Below are positions 18,354 to 26,112 of a stretch of DNA of 64,000 bases, piece after piece. The position numbers and the translations under genes were made by a program. Location of the stretch: NCBI GenBank assembly GCA_020692325.1, contig JAIMKR010000002.1:144370-208369 (forward strand), given 5' to 3'. Each line of letters starts with the position of its first letter. Within the stretch, counting starts at the first letter, position 1. Origin of the DNA: Desulfocurvus sp. Lineage in GTDB: Bacteria > Desulfobacterota > Desulfovibrionia > Desulfovibrionales > Desulfovibrionaceae. The notes beneath the pieces were generated by a model that was given only the letters and a program-made list of their open reading frames with translations, made no database searches and was not told where the DNA came from.

Positions 18354-18661
18354 TGGCCAAGCCTCGCCTTAAGCTGCGCGGCGGCCACGCTGGGCACGCC
18401 GAGAGTCTCGGCCACGGCGTCGCTACCGGCCTGCTCCGCCCGATCGCTCTGCCGGGCTTTGGCCAACAGTGCGGCCTCGGCCTTCTGACGATCGGCCTTG
18501 CGGCGTGCCTCGGCCGCCTGCTCCTCGGCGGCGGCATCGTCGTCGGTCCGGGACGCGGCCGCCGGCTCGGCCTGATGCGCACCGCCGGAAAGTCCGCTCG
18601 CGGCGCCAAAGATGATGTCGCTGATGATGGAAATGGGAGAAAAACCTCCGCCTCCGCCCAT
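18350..18661 (-). CDS. Small Ala-rich phage-like protein, first gene of portal operon
   Basis: This 103-residue product has a Gly-rich start, a short hydrophobic stretch (residues 8-26) and a charged Ala/Gln/Glu/Lys-rich helical remainder. It resembles the small proteins that podoviruses often encode just upstream of the portal. The function is not known and I do not recognise a named family. AGGAGG lies about five bases upstream of the ATG, and its stop overlaps the portal start. It is the promoter-proximal gene after the shared phage-type promoter. Confidence 0.75.
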   Translation of the reverse strand: MGGGGGFSPISIISDIIFGAASGLSGGAHQAEPAAASRTDDDAAAEEQAAEARRKADRQKAEAALLAKARQSDRAEQAGSDAVAETLGVPSVAAAQLKARLGQ

Positions 18662-18713
18662 GAGTGCCTCCTGAGGGTTTGCGGCCCGGCGAAGCGCCCG
18701 GCCGTTTCGCAGG

Positions 18714-18790
18714 AGTATAGCCCCGGGCTCGCGACGGAGCGGAAAAGACCCCGGAATTGGCCGGCGCGGGGATGAAAAAGGCGTCTTGAC
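18714..18790 (-). promoter_or_regulatory. Shared phage-gene promoter, copy A (portal operon)
   Basis: Read leftward, GTCAAGACGCC (18790-18780) is followed after exactly 60 bases by TATACT (18719-18714), 52 bases before the first operon gene. Between them CCGGCC lies at offset 16-21, CGGG at 27-30, TTTTC at 34-38 and CCCGGGG at 53-59 after the upstream box. The same blocks at the same offsets precede the scaffold gene (copy B) and most recur before the Bbp19-like gene (copy C). There is no standard -35 hexamer, which suggests an activator or special sigma factor acts through the upstream boxes. Confidence 0.7.
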
Positions 18791-18817
18791 AGCAATGCCG
18801 CCAGACGCCGGAAAAGG

Positions 18818-18849
18818 AAAAAGGGCCGGTTGCAGCGGCCCTTTTTCGG
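18818..18849 (-). terminator. Bidirectional hairpin terminator
   Basis: AAAAAGGGCCG and CGGCCCTTTTTC form a near-perfect stem around a short loop. Read leftward it ends in a T run just upstream of the portal-operon promoter. It isolates that operon from the DUF4911 gene transcript. Confidence 0.7.
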
Positions 18850-19144
18850 GGAGGAGGGGAAGGAGTCCAGATGATGCGCCGCGGTCCCGTTCGAAGGGGG
18901 TGGGTTGTTCGGGTGGGGTGGGTTTGGTGTTCGTCTCCCGGTCCCGCGTTCGCGCACAATCTGCATGGCTATGAGCATTCGCCGTGCCAACACATAAATA
19001 ACTTTTATTTTAAGCTAGTTATACATATCCGGCTTTCCAAGAATAGTTTTCTTGGCGCGTTCTTGTGCAAATATATGCAGAAAAGTGCAACCGGCATGTG
19101 CAACGCACTGGCCACTACCTTGATTCAAATCCAACAACTTGCTG
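18850..19144. other. Intergenic region with AT-rich centre
   Basis: The stretch 18990-19080 is clearly AT-rich compared with its surroundings. I see no gene with a ribosome binding site, no repeat and no clear promoter. It lies downstream of the leftward DUF4911 gene. Confidence 0.4.
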
Positions 19145-19366
19145 TCAGGATAGGATTTCCGCAGTGCAAAGGGGGGCGGCGGCGGTCAGGGCGCGCAGCA
19201 GCGAAGCCCGCGCGCCCGGCGCGAAGCGCAACTGCACAACCTCGCGTCCGGCCGAGTCCGCGCCGATGGTGGTGGGCAGGGCGAGACCGTCCTCGGCCTC
19301 CAGTATGTAGCGCAGCAGGGAGACCTCCGCCCGGGGCACGCGCACGTATAACGCCTCGGAAATCAC
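19145..19366 (-). CDS. DUF4911 family protein
   Basis: This 73-residue product reads ALYVRVPRAEVSLLRYILEAE and continues with a region that fits DUF4911, a small uncharacterised family seen in Desulfovibrio and other anaerobes. It uses a GTG start at 19366 that overlaps the stop of the PEP-binding-domain gene (GTGA), so the two are translationally coupled. The compact alpha/beta pattern resembles an ACT-like ligand-binding domain, but that is conjecture. Confidence 0.75.
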   Translation of the reverse strand: MISEALYVRVPRAEVSLLRYILEAEDGLALPTTIGADSAGREVVQLRFAPGARASLLRALTAAAPLCTAEILS

Positions 19367-21480
19367 GGCAGCTCCAGCGGTTTGGCGAGCATCTCGCGCA
19401 CCTCGCGCAGAATCTTCTCGCGGTGCAGGCGCACCTGCTCGGGAATACGCATGATCATGTCCAGCTGGCGCGTGTGAATGATGAGATAGCCGAGCACGCG
19501 CAACCGATCCATGAGATCGGCCGTGGGCAGGCTTTCCACGCGGGCGAACAGCGCGTCCTGCTTCACCTCGATGCTGAAGTCGAACTCCTTGAGAATGCCG
19601 GAAACAAAAGCGATGCGCCGCTCGCGCCGGGTTATCTCCGCCGCGCCGCCGCGGAACTGGAAGCTCACGTAGTTTTCCCGCGCGCGCTCGCCCACCAGGG
19701 CTTCGATGGTGACGAAGTGATAGCCAAAACGAGAGGATAGCGAAATATACGCCTTGGAAAGCAGAATGTGATTCCACACGCCGAAGTCGAAATTCCCCGT
19801 GATGGAGATTTCCGGATTGGTGGTGGACTCGTAGATGATGGAAAGGAAGCCGCGAACGTCCACGGGCGGCGGGCCGGCCCAGGGCACCGCGCTGATGCCC
19901 GCCCACACCGCCTGAAATGGCGGGGAGTCGATGTTCTCCAGCCGAATGAACTTGCCCTCCGGCTGGGAGCGGAACGCATCCTCCAGATTGATGATCCACC
20001 ACAGCATGGCCGCGCCGTTCGCCCACAGCTGCTTGGCCTGCCGCTCGGGGAAATCCTGCTGGCTGCGGCCAAAGTCGAACATGGCGTCCACGGCGCGCTG
20101 ATGAACGAGACGGGCCACGTCGCGCACGGTCTTGCAGTTGACCGAGCGAAAATCGGGGTCCTCCGGCGCGGGCAGGGTGTCGGTCGAAAGCAGCTCCAGA
20201 AGTTCGCACAGGCGCGTGTGCACGGGCGAGCCCCTCATGAACGAGCCGGCTCCGGCGGGCTTTTCGGCGACCTCGTCCCCGTCGTCGAGCGCGGGGGCGG
20301 GACCGCAGCGCAACACCCTGAATCCGCCATCTGGCCATTGCAGCCATTCGAAGCGCACCGGCGCGCCGAGGCCCGTCTCCAGCGCATGGGCGAGTTCGGC
20401 CAACCGGGCGCCATCCCGGTCGTCCAGCCCGGCGGCCCGGGCCGAGGCGATGGGATCGGCGCTTTCGCAGGCGCCACGCAACGCCGTCTCCGGCGCGGCG
20501 ACCATGCCAACACACAGGGAGACGTCGATGTCCGAGATGCCGCGCGAAAGCCGTCTCGCCATGGCCTGGGGGGAATACTTCCCCGCCACGGCGCGGCGAT
20601 AGGCCCCCGCCGCGTCGCTCAGCGGCACGGAAAATTCCGCTGGGTAGGACCCGGTGAACCCCTGCCCCTCGCCCAGGCTCACGGGCAGCACGCACAGATG
20701 CGTCTCCCCCGTGGCGGCGGCGAGATGCGCGCAGGCGTCCTCCAGCGCCCGTTCCAAAGCCACGGGCAGCGGCTCGGCCAGGATGAGCGCCTGGATTTCG
20801 CGGCTCATGGCGTTGAGCGCCGCGTCGTCCGCGCCGCAGATGGTGGGAATGCGCGCGGTCAGGCCGGTATCGTCGGCGGCGTCGCCGCCCCCTTGAACGC
20901 CCGCGTCATACAGGCTCTGGATGCGCCGGGCCATTTCCTCGCGCAATCCCGGCTGCGAGGCGAACAGCTCGTAAGCGCAGGCCCCGATCACGAAGCCCTC
21001 GGGCACGGGCAGCCCCAGCCGGTTTCTGATCTCGCCCAGCTCGGCCAGACGCGCGCCCATGAGGTCGGCCTGCCCCGCGTCCACGTGACGCAGATCGGCC
21101 ACCAGCTCGCCACAGACCGGCGGCTTGCGCCGGCCCAGCACCTCCTCCACCTGGGCGCTGATCTCCAGAAAACGCGGACGCAGACGCGCGGCGCTCTCCG
21201 GCGCCAGGGCGTCCAAATGTTTGATCATGCGGAAGGCGTTGACGATGACCGAGGTGGCTCCGGCGCGCAGAAAGGTCATGCCGAACACGCGGCCGTCGGT
21301 GGTGGCGCGGTCCATGTCGGCCAGAGTGGACAGCAAGCGCTTGCCGGCCGTGAGCAGCAGACGAAAATTGGTGTGCCGGCGGCGAAACTCCGCACCGATG
21401 CGTTCGGCCTGCGCCGAGTCCGCGACGGGGGGTGTTCTCCGACCGAACAGGGAACGGATGGCTTGGATGAGACCGGCCAC
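19363..21480 (-). CDS. PEP/pyruvate-binding domain protein (PEP-synthase-like, no phosphohistidine domain)
   Basis: The 705-residue protein contains segments typical of the ATP-grasp PEP/pyruvate-binding domain of PEP synthase and pyruvate phosphate dikinase: AGQADLMGARLAELGEIRNRLGLPVPEGFVIG-type text near residues 135-170 and a GFTGSYPAEFSVPLSD region. The phosphohistidine swivelling domain and the C-terminal TIM barrel of true PEP synthase are not visible. The last 300 residues are instead helical and unfamiliar. It therefore probably does not make PEP, and may act as a nucleotide-dependent phosphotransferase or regulator. It is coupled by overlap to the DUF4911 gene. Confidence 0.7.
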   Translation of the reverse strand: MAGLIQAIRSLFGRRTPPVADSAQAERIGAEFRRRHTNFRLLLTAGKRLLSTLADMDRATTDGRVFGMTFLRAGATSVIVNAFRMIKHLDALAPESAARLRPRFLEISAQVEEVLGRRKPPVCGELVADLRHVDAGQADLMGARLAELGEIRNRLGLPVPEGFVIGACAYELFASQPGLREEMARRIQSLYDAGVQGGGDAADDTGLTARIPTICGADDAALNAMSREIQALILAEPLPVALERALEDACAHLAAATGETHLCVLPVSLGEGQGFTGSYPAEFSVPLSDAAGAYRRAVAGKYSPQAMARRLSRGISDIDVSLCVGMVAAPETALRGACESADPIASARAAGLDDRDGARLAELAHALETGLGAPVRFEWLQWPDGGFRVLRCGPAPALDDGDEVAEKPAGAGSFMRGSPVHTRLCELLELLSTDTLPAPEDPDFRSVNCKTVRDVARLVHQRAVDAMFDFGRSQQDFPERQAKQLWANGAAMLWWIINLEDAFRSQPEGKFIRLENIDSPPFQAVWAGISAVPWAGPPPVDVRGFLSIIYESTTNPEISITGNFDFGVWNHILLSKAYISLSSRFGYHFVTIEALVGERARENYVSFQFRGGAAEITRRERRIAFVSGILKEFDFSIEVKQDALFARVESLPTADLMDRLRVLGYLIIHTRQLDMIMRIPEQVRLHREKILREVREMLAKPLELP

Positions 21481-21596
21481 AGGCGAAGCCTCCTTGAATT
21501 TCTCATACCGGCGCGCCGATCAAATGGCAACGCATCCCTCGCCGCCTTCCGACGCCGCGCACCTATTCCGGTGCGGCGCGTTTCCGCTGGCATGAA

Positions 21597-21636
21597 AGCG
21601 CCCCCGGCAGCCGAGGGGTAGGTTGCCGGGGGCGCT
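21597..21636 (-). terminator. GC-rich hairpin after the TauE operon
   Basis: A 13-base arm (AGCGCCCCCGGCA) pairs perfectly with its complement across a 14-base loop. Read leftward it follows the exporter-partner gene and is followed by only three T residues, so it is a strong stem with a weak tail. Confidence 0.5.
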
Positions 21637-21668
21637 GTGACAGTGGCCGGTCAAGGAAGGGGGAACAG

Positions 21669-22397
21669 CTAAGCTTCCTTCTTGGCCTTGGACTTGCTCA
21701 TGGACAGGCCGATGCCATCGAAGATGTCGAAGATGGCGTAGCCGTACCACATGGTGTAAAGGACGTAGAAGACCAACAACCCGGTCACCACGGCGGCCCG
21801 ATCGGCCACGCGCTCGCCCCGGATGCCGAAGAAGTTGTAGGCGGGTTCAATGGCCTTGCCGTTGACCAGAGTCACGACCTCGGCCTCCTCGATCTTCTTC
21901 TGCTTCTGCAGCTCCTTGACCATGGGGTTCAGCAGACCCCACCAGGTCTTCATGCCCTTCACGCCGTCGGATGCGCCGATCATCTCGGCCACGGCCTTGT
22001 CGTCGTTATGGTAAAGCTTGTCGGAGGCGGTCACCACCATGCCGAGCATCTTGCCCATGTCGCCGGTGACATGCACGGTGTTGTCCTTGACCTCGGCGGT
22101 GAGACCGGCGTGGTTCACCAGCTTGGCGGCGGCGGTCGCGGCGGCCGCGTCCGTCTGCTTCACGGTCACATCGACGGCGTTGCCCTCAAGGCCGGCGGCC
22201 TTCTTGGCGACATCGGGAATGTAGTAGGCCGAGCCCTTGGCGAGGCTGTTGAACAGCTCATCGGAGTAGTGCAGGGCGTTAACTTTGTTGCCCATCTCGT
22301 CGGTGAGCACGGGATGGAACATGGCGTACAAGACGACGAAGAACGAAAGCAACAGGATGTTGCCCTTGATGAAGGACTTCTTGTTATGAACGAGCAT
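21669..22397 (-). CDS. Membrane partner of the TauE/SafE exporter, extracytoplasmic domain
   Basis: The 242-residue protein has one span near residues 10-30, a soluble domain of about 150 residues rich in Ala/Lys/Val, and a C-terminal span (about 200-225) with a basic tail. GGAGG lies seven bases before the ATG at 22397. It starts two bases after the TauE gene ends, so the two are made together. I infer an accessory subunit presenting a periplasmic domain to the exporter. No family name is recognised. Confidence 0.75.
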   Translation of the reverse strand: MLVHNKKSFIKGNILLLSFFVVLYAMFHPVLTDEMGNKVNALHYSDELFNSLAKGSAYYIPDVAKKAAGLEGNAVDVTVKQTDAAAATAAAKLVNHAGLTAEVKDNTVHVTGDMGKMLGMVVTASDKLYHNDDKAVAEMIGASDGVKGMKTWWGLLNPMVKELQKQKKIEEAEVVTLVNGKAIEPAYNFFGIRGERVADRAAVVTGLLVFYVLYTMWYGYAIFDIFDGIGLSMSKSKAKKEA

Positions 22398-22399
22398 GA

Positions 22400-23665
22400 T
22401 TAGACCTCCGCGCGGCGCAGCTTGCCGATGTTGGAGAGGAACTTGTAGGAAACCCATGCGCCGAAGAAGATGACGACGATCCAGAACAGCCAGTTGCCCA
22501 CCATCTCGATGCCGTTGATCACGTCCTTCGGGAGGCTGATGTAACCAAGCTCCACGAACTTCTTGGGCAGGGTGGCGACGCGGTTGACGAAGCCGGCCAG
22601 GATGCTCATCGCGTAAAAACCGCGGATCTGGATGCCCTTGACGACCTTGGTGGTCAGCGCGCCAACCTGGATGCCCACCAGCGAGCCGAGCAGCATGCCC
22701 ATGGCCAGGGAGTAGAACACGAAGCCGTAGATGGCGTACTGGGCGATGGAGCCGATACCGGCGGTGAAGATGATCTGCAGGATGTCGGTGCCGACGGTGG
22801 TCATGGAGGACACGCCGAAGACGTACACGAACATGGGGAAGGTGACGAAGCCACCGCCCGCGCCCATGAGAGTGGCCAGCATGCCGACGATCACGCCGCC
22901 GAGGGCCACGATGACGCCGGCGATCTGCTTGCCGCCAGGCACGAAGTCCTCATCGAAGGTGACCATGGGACCAAACTTGAGGTTCTGCAGCTTGATGGCC
23001 AAACCGGTGGTGGCGGAGGGCCCGCCGTGGACGTCGCCGCCGGCCGCCTCGGCCTTGCGGCTCGCCCGGGTGGTACGCAGGAAGTCGAACAAGGCGTAGA
23101 AGCCCAGGAAACCGAGGATGCCGCCGTACACGAGACTGATGAACATGTCGGACAGCAGCGGGTCCTTCTTGTACAGCCCGTTCTGAATGGCGCCGCCGAT
23201 GAACGTGCCGCCAGTGGAGCCAACCAGGAACCAGATGGCCAGCTTGACCGACACGTTGCCGAGCTTCTTGTGCACGGCCGTGCCCATGATGGCCTTGGCG
23301 AAGATGTGGAACATATCGGTTCCGACGGCCAGGATGCCCTTGACGCCCGCGGCCATCAGCGCCGGGGTGATGATGAAGCCGCCGCCCGCGCCGATGCAGC
23401 CGGTGATCAGACCGGCCGCCACGCCGATGCCGATGGAGACCAGGAAGATGGAATCCGAATAGAACGCCGGGCCGTACGCGTGCTTACCGCCGATGAAGTC
23501 ACCAGCGAAGGCGTAGTTGATGACCAGGATCGGCACGATCATGAGCGCCAGAAGCAGCATCTTTTTCCTGTTGTGCAGGATGGACATGGACATCTCCATA
23601 TCCCACTGGGCTTGGGCGATGGCCCCCTGCCTCATCAGCTCGTATAACTGTCGACAGACTCCCAT
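22400..23665 (-). CDS. TauE/SafE-family sulfite exporter-type permease
   Basis: The 421-residue protein has about eight to nine spans with the duplicated TauE signature (GLITGCIGAGGGFIITPALMAAGV and later GMLATLMGAGGGFVTFPMF). This family moves sulfite, sulfonates or related anions. In a sulfate reducer it may carry a sulfur oxyanion. The N-terminus has a 40-residue cytoplasmic extension rich in Met and Gln. The start at 23665 is preferred because GGAGGAG lies six bases before it, although two in-frame ATGs occur just upstream. A receiver gene precedes it and a membrane partner follows. Confidence 0.88.
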   Translation of the reverse strand: MGVCRQLYELMRQGAIAQAQWDMEMSMSILHNRKKMLLLALMIVPILVINYAFAGDFIGGKHAYGPAFYSDSIFLVSIGIGVAAGLITGCIGAGGGFIITPALMAAGVKGILAVGTDMFHIFAKAIMGTAVHKKLGNVSVKLAIWFLVGSTGGTFIGGAIQNGLYKKDPLLSDMFISLVYGGILGFLGFYALFDFLRTTRASRKAEAAGGDVHGGPSATTGLAIKLQNLKFGPMVTFDEDFVPGGKQIAGVIVALGGVIVGMLATLMGAGGGFVTFPMFVYVFGVSSMTTVGTDILQIIFTAGIGSIAQYAIYGFVFYSLAMGMLLGSLVGIQVGALTTKVVKGIQIRGFYAMSILAGFVNRVATLPKKFVELGYISLPKDVINGIEMVGNWLFWIVVIFFGAWVSYKFLSNIGKLRRAEV

Positions 23666-23755
23666 TAACATCTCCTCCATTCAGAATGTTTCCGAAGGTC
23701 GAAACCGGCGCTACTCGGTTCCGGCTCCCTGCCCCATAATCAACTGGGCGAACCG

Positions 23756-24139
23756 TCAAGTCGCGGTTTTGCCCTTGAGTGCCTTATGCTCGCAGGCGTC
23801 TTGCAGCTTGAAGACAAGCTCCTCGATGTCTACAGGCTTCATGAGGTAATCGAAAGCCCCCAGTTCCAGACCGCGCATGGCCGTCTCCACGTGGGCGTGG
23901 CCCGAAAGCATGAGCACGGCCACGCCGGGGTGCCCGGCCGCGATGTGCTTGAGCGCCTCGATGCCGTCCATGCCGGGCATCTTCACGTCCAGCACCACGG
24001 CGTCCACGGTGTTGTCCTTCAGCCAGGCCAGGGCCTCGGCGGCGGCTCCGACGCTGTGCGCCTCGATGCCGCGACGCCCAAGCCGCTTGGCCAGGGTCTC
24101 GCGGAAGTCGCACTCGTCGTCCACCAGCAGCACTTTCAT
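23756..24139 (-). CDS. Stand-alone receiver (CheY-like) response regulator
   Basis: This 127-residue single-domain receiver has all key residues: an acidic pair in LLVDDE, the phosphate acceptor Asp51 in VVLDVKMPGMDG, Ser/Thr in the LMLSGH strand and Lys in YLMKPVD. It has no output domain, so it acts by protein contact or as a phosphate relay. Its start overlaps the stop of the upstream degenerate receiver gene. It precedes the first TauE gene and is close in sequence to the receivers at 31.1 and 32.6 kb, suggesting one expanded set. Confidence 0.92.
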   Translation of the reverse strand: MKVLLVDDECDFRETLAKRLGRRGIEAHSVGAAAEALAWLKDNTVDAVVLDVKMPGMDGIEALKHIAAGHPGVAVLMLSGHAHVETAMRGLELGAFDYLMKPVDIEELVFKLQDACEHKALKGKTAT

Positions 24140-24549
24140 GCCTCGTCCCCCCGCTCCGGCCCAACGGCCGCCTTTCCGGTAATGGCGGCCAGCGCCGCCT
24201 TGAGCGTGCGCATGTCCGGCCGCTTCTCCACCAGCACGGCGTCGGGCAGTTCGGGCAGCGGCTCCTCGCCCTCGAACACGTGGAGCACCACGGCGACTTG
24301 GCCGGAATGCTCGCGCAGATCATGCACTACTTCGGCAAGGCTCGCGCCCGCGGCCTCGGGATCAAAAACCACCACGCGTGGAGGCCGCGGGCAACGCAGG
24401 GCCAGCAGCAGACTGCCCGAATTGGGCAGCGCACCCACGGCGAAGCCCAGCACGGACAACTCACGGCACAGGAACTCCCGGACGTTGGGATTCCGGTCCA
24501 TGACGGCGATGTCCAGCCGGGAATTCGATGACGAGGGAGCGGTGTGCAT
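24136..24549 (-). CDS. Degenerate receiver-like protein
   Basis: The 137-residue product has the length and strand pattern of a receiver domain (LDIAVMDRNPNVREFL start, VVVFDPEAAG where the acceptor strand should be). It lacks the usual acidic pair and the conserved Lys context. It may bind partners without phosphorylation. Start choice is uncertain: an ATG at 24549 has AGGGA upstream, while an ATG at 24573 gives eight more residues and lies inside a sigma-54-like promoter match. It overlaps the following receiver gene by four bases. Confidence 0.65.
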   Translation of the reverse strand: MHTAPSSSNSRLDIAVMDRNPNVREFLCRELSVLGFAVGALPNSGSLLLALRCPRPPRVVVFDPEAAGASLAEVVHDLREHSGQVAVVLHVFEGEEPLPELPDAVLVEKRPDMRTLKAALAAITGKAAVGPERGDEA

Positions 24550-24560
24550 GACTTCCCTAA

Positions 24561-24577
24561 GGGCAAAAGCCATGCCA
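24561..24577 (-). promoter_or_regulatory. Candidate sigma-54 (-24/-12) promoter
   Basis: Leftward the sequence reads TGGCATG, four bases, then TTGCC, very near the RpoN consensus TGGCACG-N4-TTGCA with GG and GC correctly spaced. It would drive the receiver pair and perhaps the first TauE operon. Transcription would begin only about two bases before the 24549 start, so the message would be nearly leaderless. That is a reason for caution. Confidence 0.4.
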
Positions 24578-24707
24578 CTGTTCAGTATTATTTAATTGTT
24601 TGTTATCGCTGGAGATTATTTTGAGACGCGCAAGGAGTGTCGTCTGAATGGACGGTTCGTCTGTCAGCTTTTTTTACAGTCCGTCAAGCGGGACGGATGC
24701 CAGGCGG

Positions 24708-25757
24708 TCATTCCAGCTTGAGTTTGTACTGGGCGAGCTTGTGCCGCAGGGTGCGCGGGCTGATGCCGAGCAGCTCCGCCGTGCGTTGCTTGCTGCCGCC
24801 GGCATGGCGATAGGCGCGCAGCATGGTTTGGATCTCCGTGCGGCGGACCACGGCGTCGAGGTTCAGCTCCTCGGGATCAATGGCGTGATGCGAGGGATGC
24901 AGCGACTCGCGGCCAAGCTCCAGGCGCATCTCCAGCGGCAGGTCCTCGGGGCGGACGGGATCGTCCGAAGTGTGCAGAAGCGCCACCCGCTCCATGAGAT
25001 TCTTGAGCTCGCGCACGTTGCCCGGCCAATGGTGGCGGGAGAGCAGGGTCAGCGCCTCGGCCGAAAGCCGCAGGTTCGCCCTATGATAATGATGGCCGAA
25101 CAGCCACAGGAAATACTCGGCCAGCGGAGGCACATCCTCATTGCGTTCACGCAGCGACGGCAAAGCGATGGGAATGACGTTGAGGCGATAGAACAGATCG
25201 GCCCGGAAACGCCCGGCGCGCACCATGTCCGGCAGAGCCCGGTTGGTGGCGGCCACGATGCGCGCGCGAAAGCCCAAATCCTTTTCACCGCCCAAACGCT
25301 TGAAGGTACGCTCCTCCAGCACGCGCAGAAAATCCACCTGATTGGTGAGCGGGATTTCGCCCACCTCGTCAAGAAAAAGCGTGCCGTCGGCGGCGAGCTC
25401 GAAACTGCCCTTCTGCAGTTTGGTGGCCCCGGTGAATGCCCCGGGCTCATGACCGAAAAACTTGTCGGCGAACAGCTCGCCGGTGAGCACGCCGCAATTC
25501 ACCGGCACGAAGGGCCGCCCGCTGCGGTTGCTGAGCGTGTGCAGGAGCCGGGCGAAGATCTCCTTGCCGGTGCCGGATTCGCCGGTGAGCAGCACGGGGG
25601 CGTCGCTGCCGGCAACCTGAATGGCCACCCGGTAGAGCGAGCGCATGGCGTCGGACCGGAAGAGCAGGCCGGCCTCGTTCATGGCGGCGCTGGCCTCCGG
25701 GTCGGTCTCCAGCATCTGCGGCAAGATCTTGCCGCCATAGGCGTGCGGGTCCATCAT
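24708..25757 (-). CDS. Sigma-54 enhancer-binding protein without receiver domain
   Basis: The 349-residue protein is an AAA+ activator of RNA polymerase with RpoN. Visible are Walker A GESGTGKE (residues 59-66), the sigma-54 contact loop GAFTGA (106-111), Walker B GTLFLDEVGE, the arginine-finger region and a C-terminal Fis-type helix-turn-helix (QRTAELLGISPRTLRHKL). Its N-terminal part is only about 30 residues, too short for a sensor, as in PspF-type activators that are controlled by partner proteins. The start at 25757 (two adjacent ATGs) has GAGGGA upstream. It diverges from the second TauE operon, whose upstream region holds palindromes suitable as its binding sites. Confidence 0.92.
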   Translation of the reverse strand: MMDPHAYGGKILPQMLETDPEASAAMNEAGLLFRSDAMRSLYRVAIQVAGSDAPVLLTGESGTGKEIFARLLHTLSNRSGRPFVPVNCGVLTGELFADKFFGHEPGAFTGATKLQKGSFELAADGTLFLDEVGEIPLTNQVDFLRVLEERTFKRLGGEKDLGFRARIVAATNRALPDMVRAGRFRADLFYRLNVIPIALPSLRERNEDVPPLAEYFLWLFGHHYHRANLRLSAEALTLLSRHHWPGNVRELKNLMERVALLHTSDDPVRPEDLPLEMRLELGRESLHPSHHAIDPEELNLDAVVRRTEIQTMLRAYRHAGGSKQRTAELLGISPRTLRHKLAQYKLKLE

Positions 25758-25768
25758 ACGCCATTCCC

Positions 25769-25784
25769 TCGCGATTTTTCGCGA
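25769..25784. promoter_or_regulatory. Inverted repeat in the leader of the enhancer-binding protein gene
   Basis: TCGCGA TTTT TCGCGA is a perfect six-base inverted repeat with a four-base spacer, twelve bases upstream of the activator start codon. It could be an operator for autoregulation or a small RNA hairpin affecting translation. Confidence 0.35.
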
Positions 25785-25937
25785 ACTTTCAGGATAACGC
25801 CAAGCCGCGCAGGCCGCGGCGGTCCCCTTTCCCCGACCGGAAGAGGGAATATGCGCCTTTTCCAGTCCGATTTCCGGCCCCACGTTCGCCCGACGCGGTC
25901 GAAATCGGGCCGCGAAACCCCACCAAGCGGCAGGTCT

Positions 25938-25965
25938 TTGCCGCAAAAGCGGCAAGTTCTTGCCG
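25938..25965. promoter_or_regulatory. Palindrome cluster, probable enhancer (UAS) for the sigma-54 activator
   Basis: Three alternating half-sites lie in 28 bases: TTGCCGC, AAAA, GCGGCAAG, TT, CTTGCCG. Both adjacent pairs form perfect palindromes. The block lies between the divergent activator and TauE genes, about 55-80 bases upstream of a -24/-12-like element. That is the usual distance for a Fis-type enhancer-binding protein. Confidence 0.55.
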
Positions 25966-26018
25966 TTTATACGTTTGTGATTTCTGTGTCAAGCATGTAA
26001 AATCAGCATGTTAGCATT

Positions 26019-26034
26019 TGGTCCGCTTCTTGAT
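26019..26034 (+). promoter_or_regulatory. Candidate sigma-54 promoter for the second TauE operon
   Basis: TGGTCCG, four bases, TTGAT matches the -24/-12 layout except that the -12 GC is GA. It is about 80 bases before the exporter start and downstream of the palindrome cluster. The mismatch in the -12 element lowers confidence. Confidence 0.35.
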
Positions 26035-26112
26035 AAGAAGGGGTCGTCCACTGCGCGGGCCGAGGGGCTGGCGAGGCAGGCTGGGCAATACAGAGAATCG
26101 AGAGGAGCGGGA

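Noticed and set aside
14469-18488. A 1,339-codon open frame on the plus strand
   Set aside because: It lies antisense to the diguanylate cyclase and the whole phage-like operon, has no recognisable domain or ribosome binding site, and is the usual product of high third-position GC on the opposite strand.
16182-18661. Complete prophage at 16-19 kb
   Set aside because: Only three structural genes are present, flanked by ordinary genes. No integrase, terminase, capsid, lysis gene or attachment repeats were seen.
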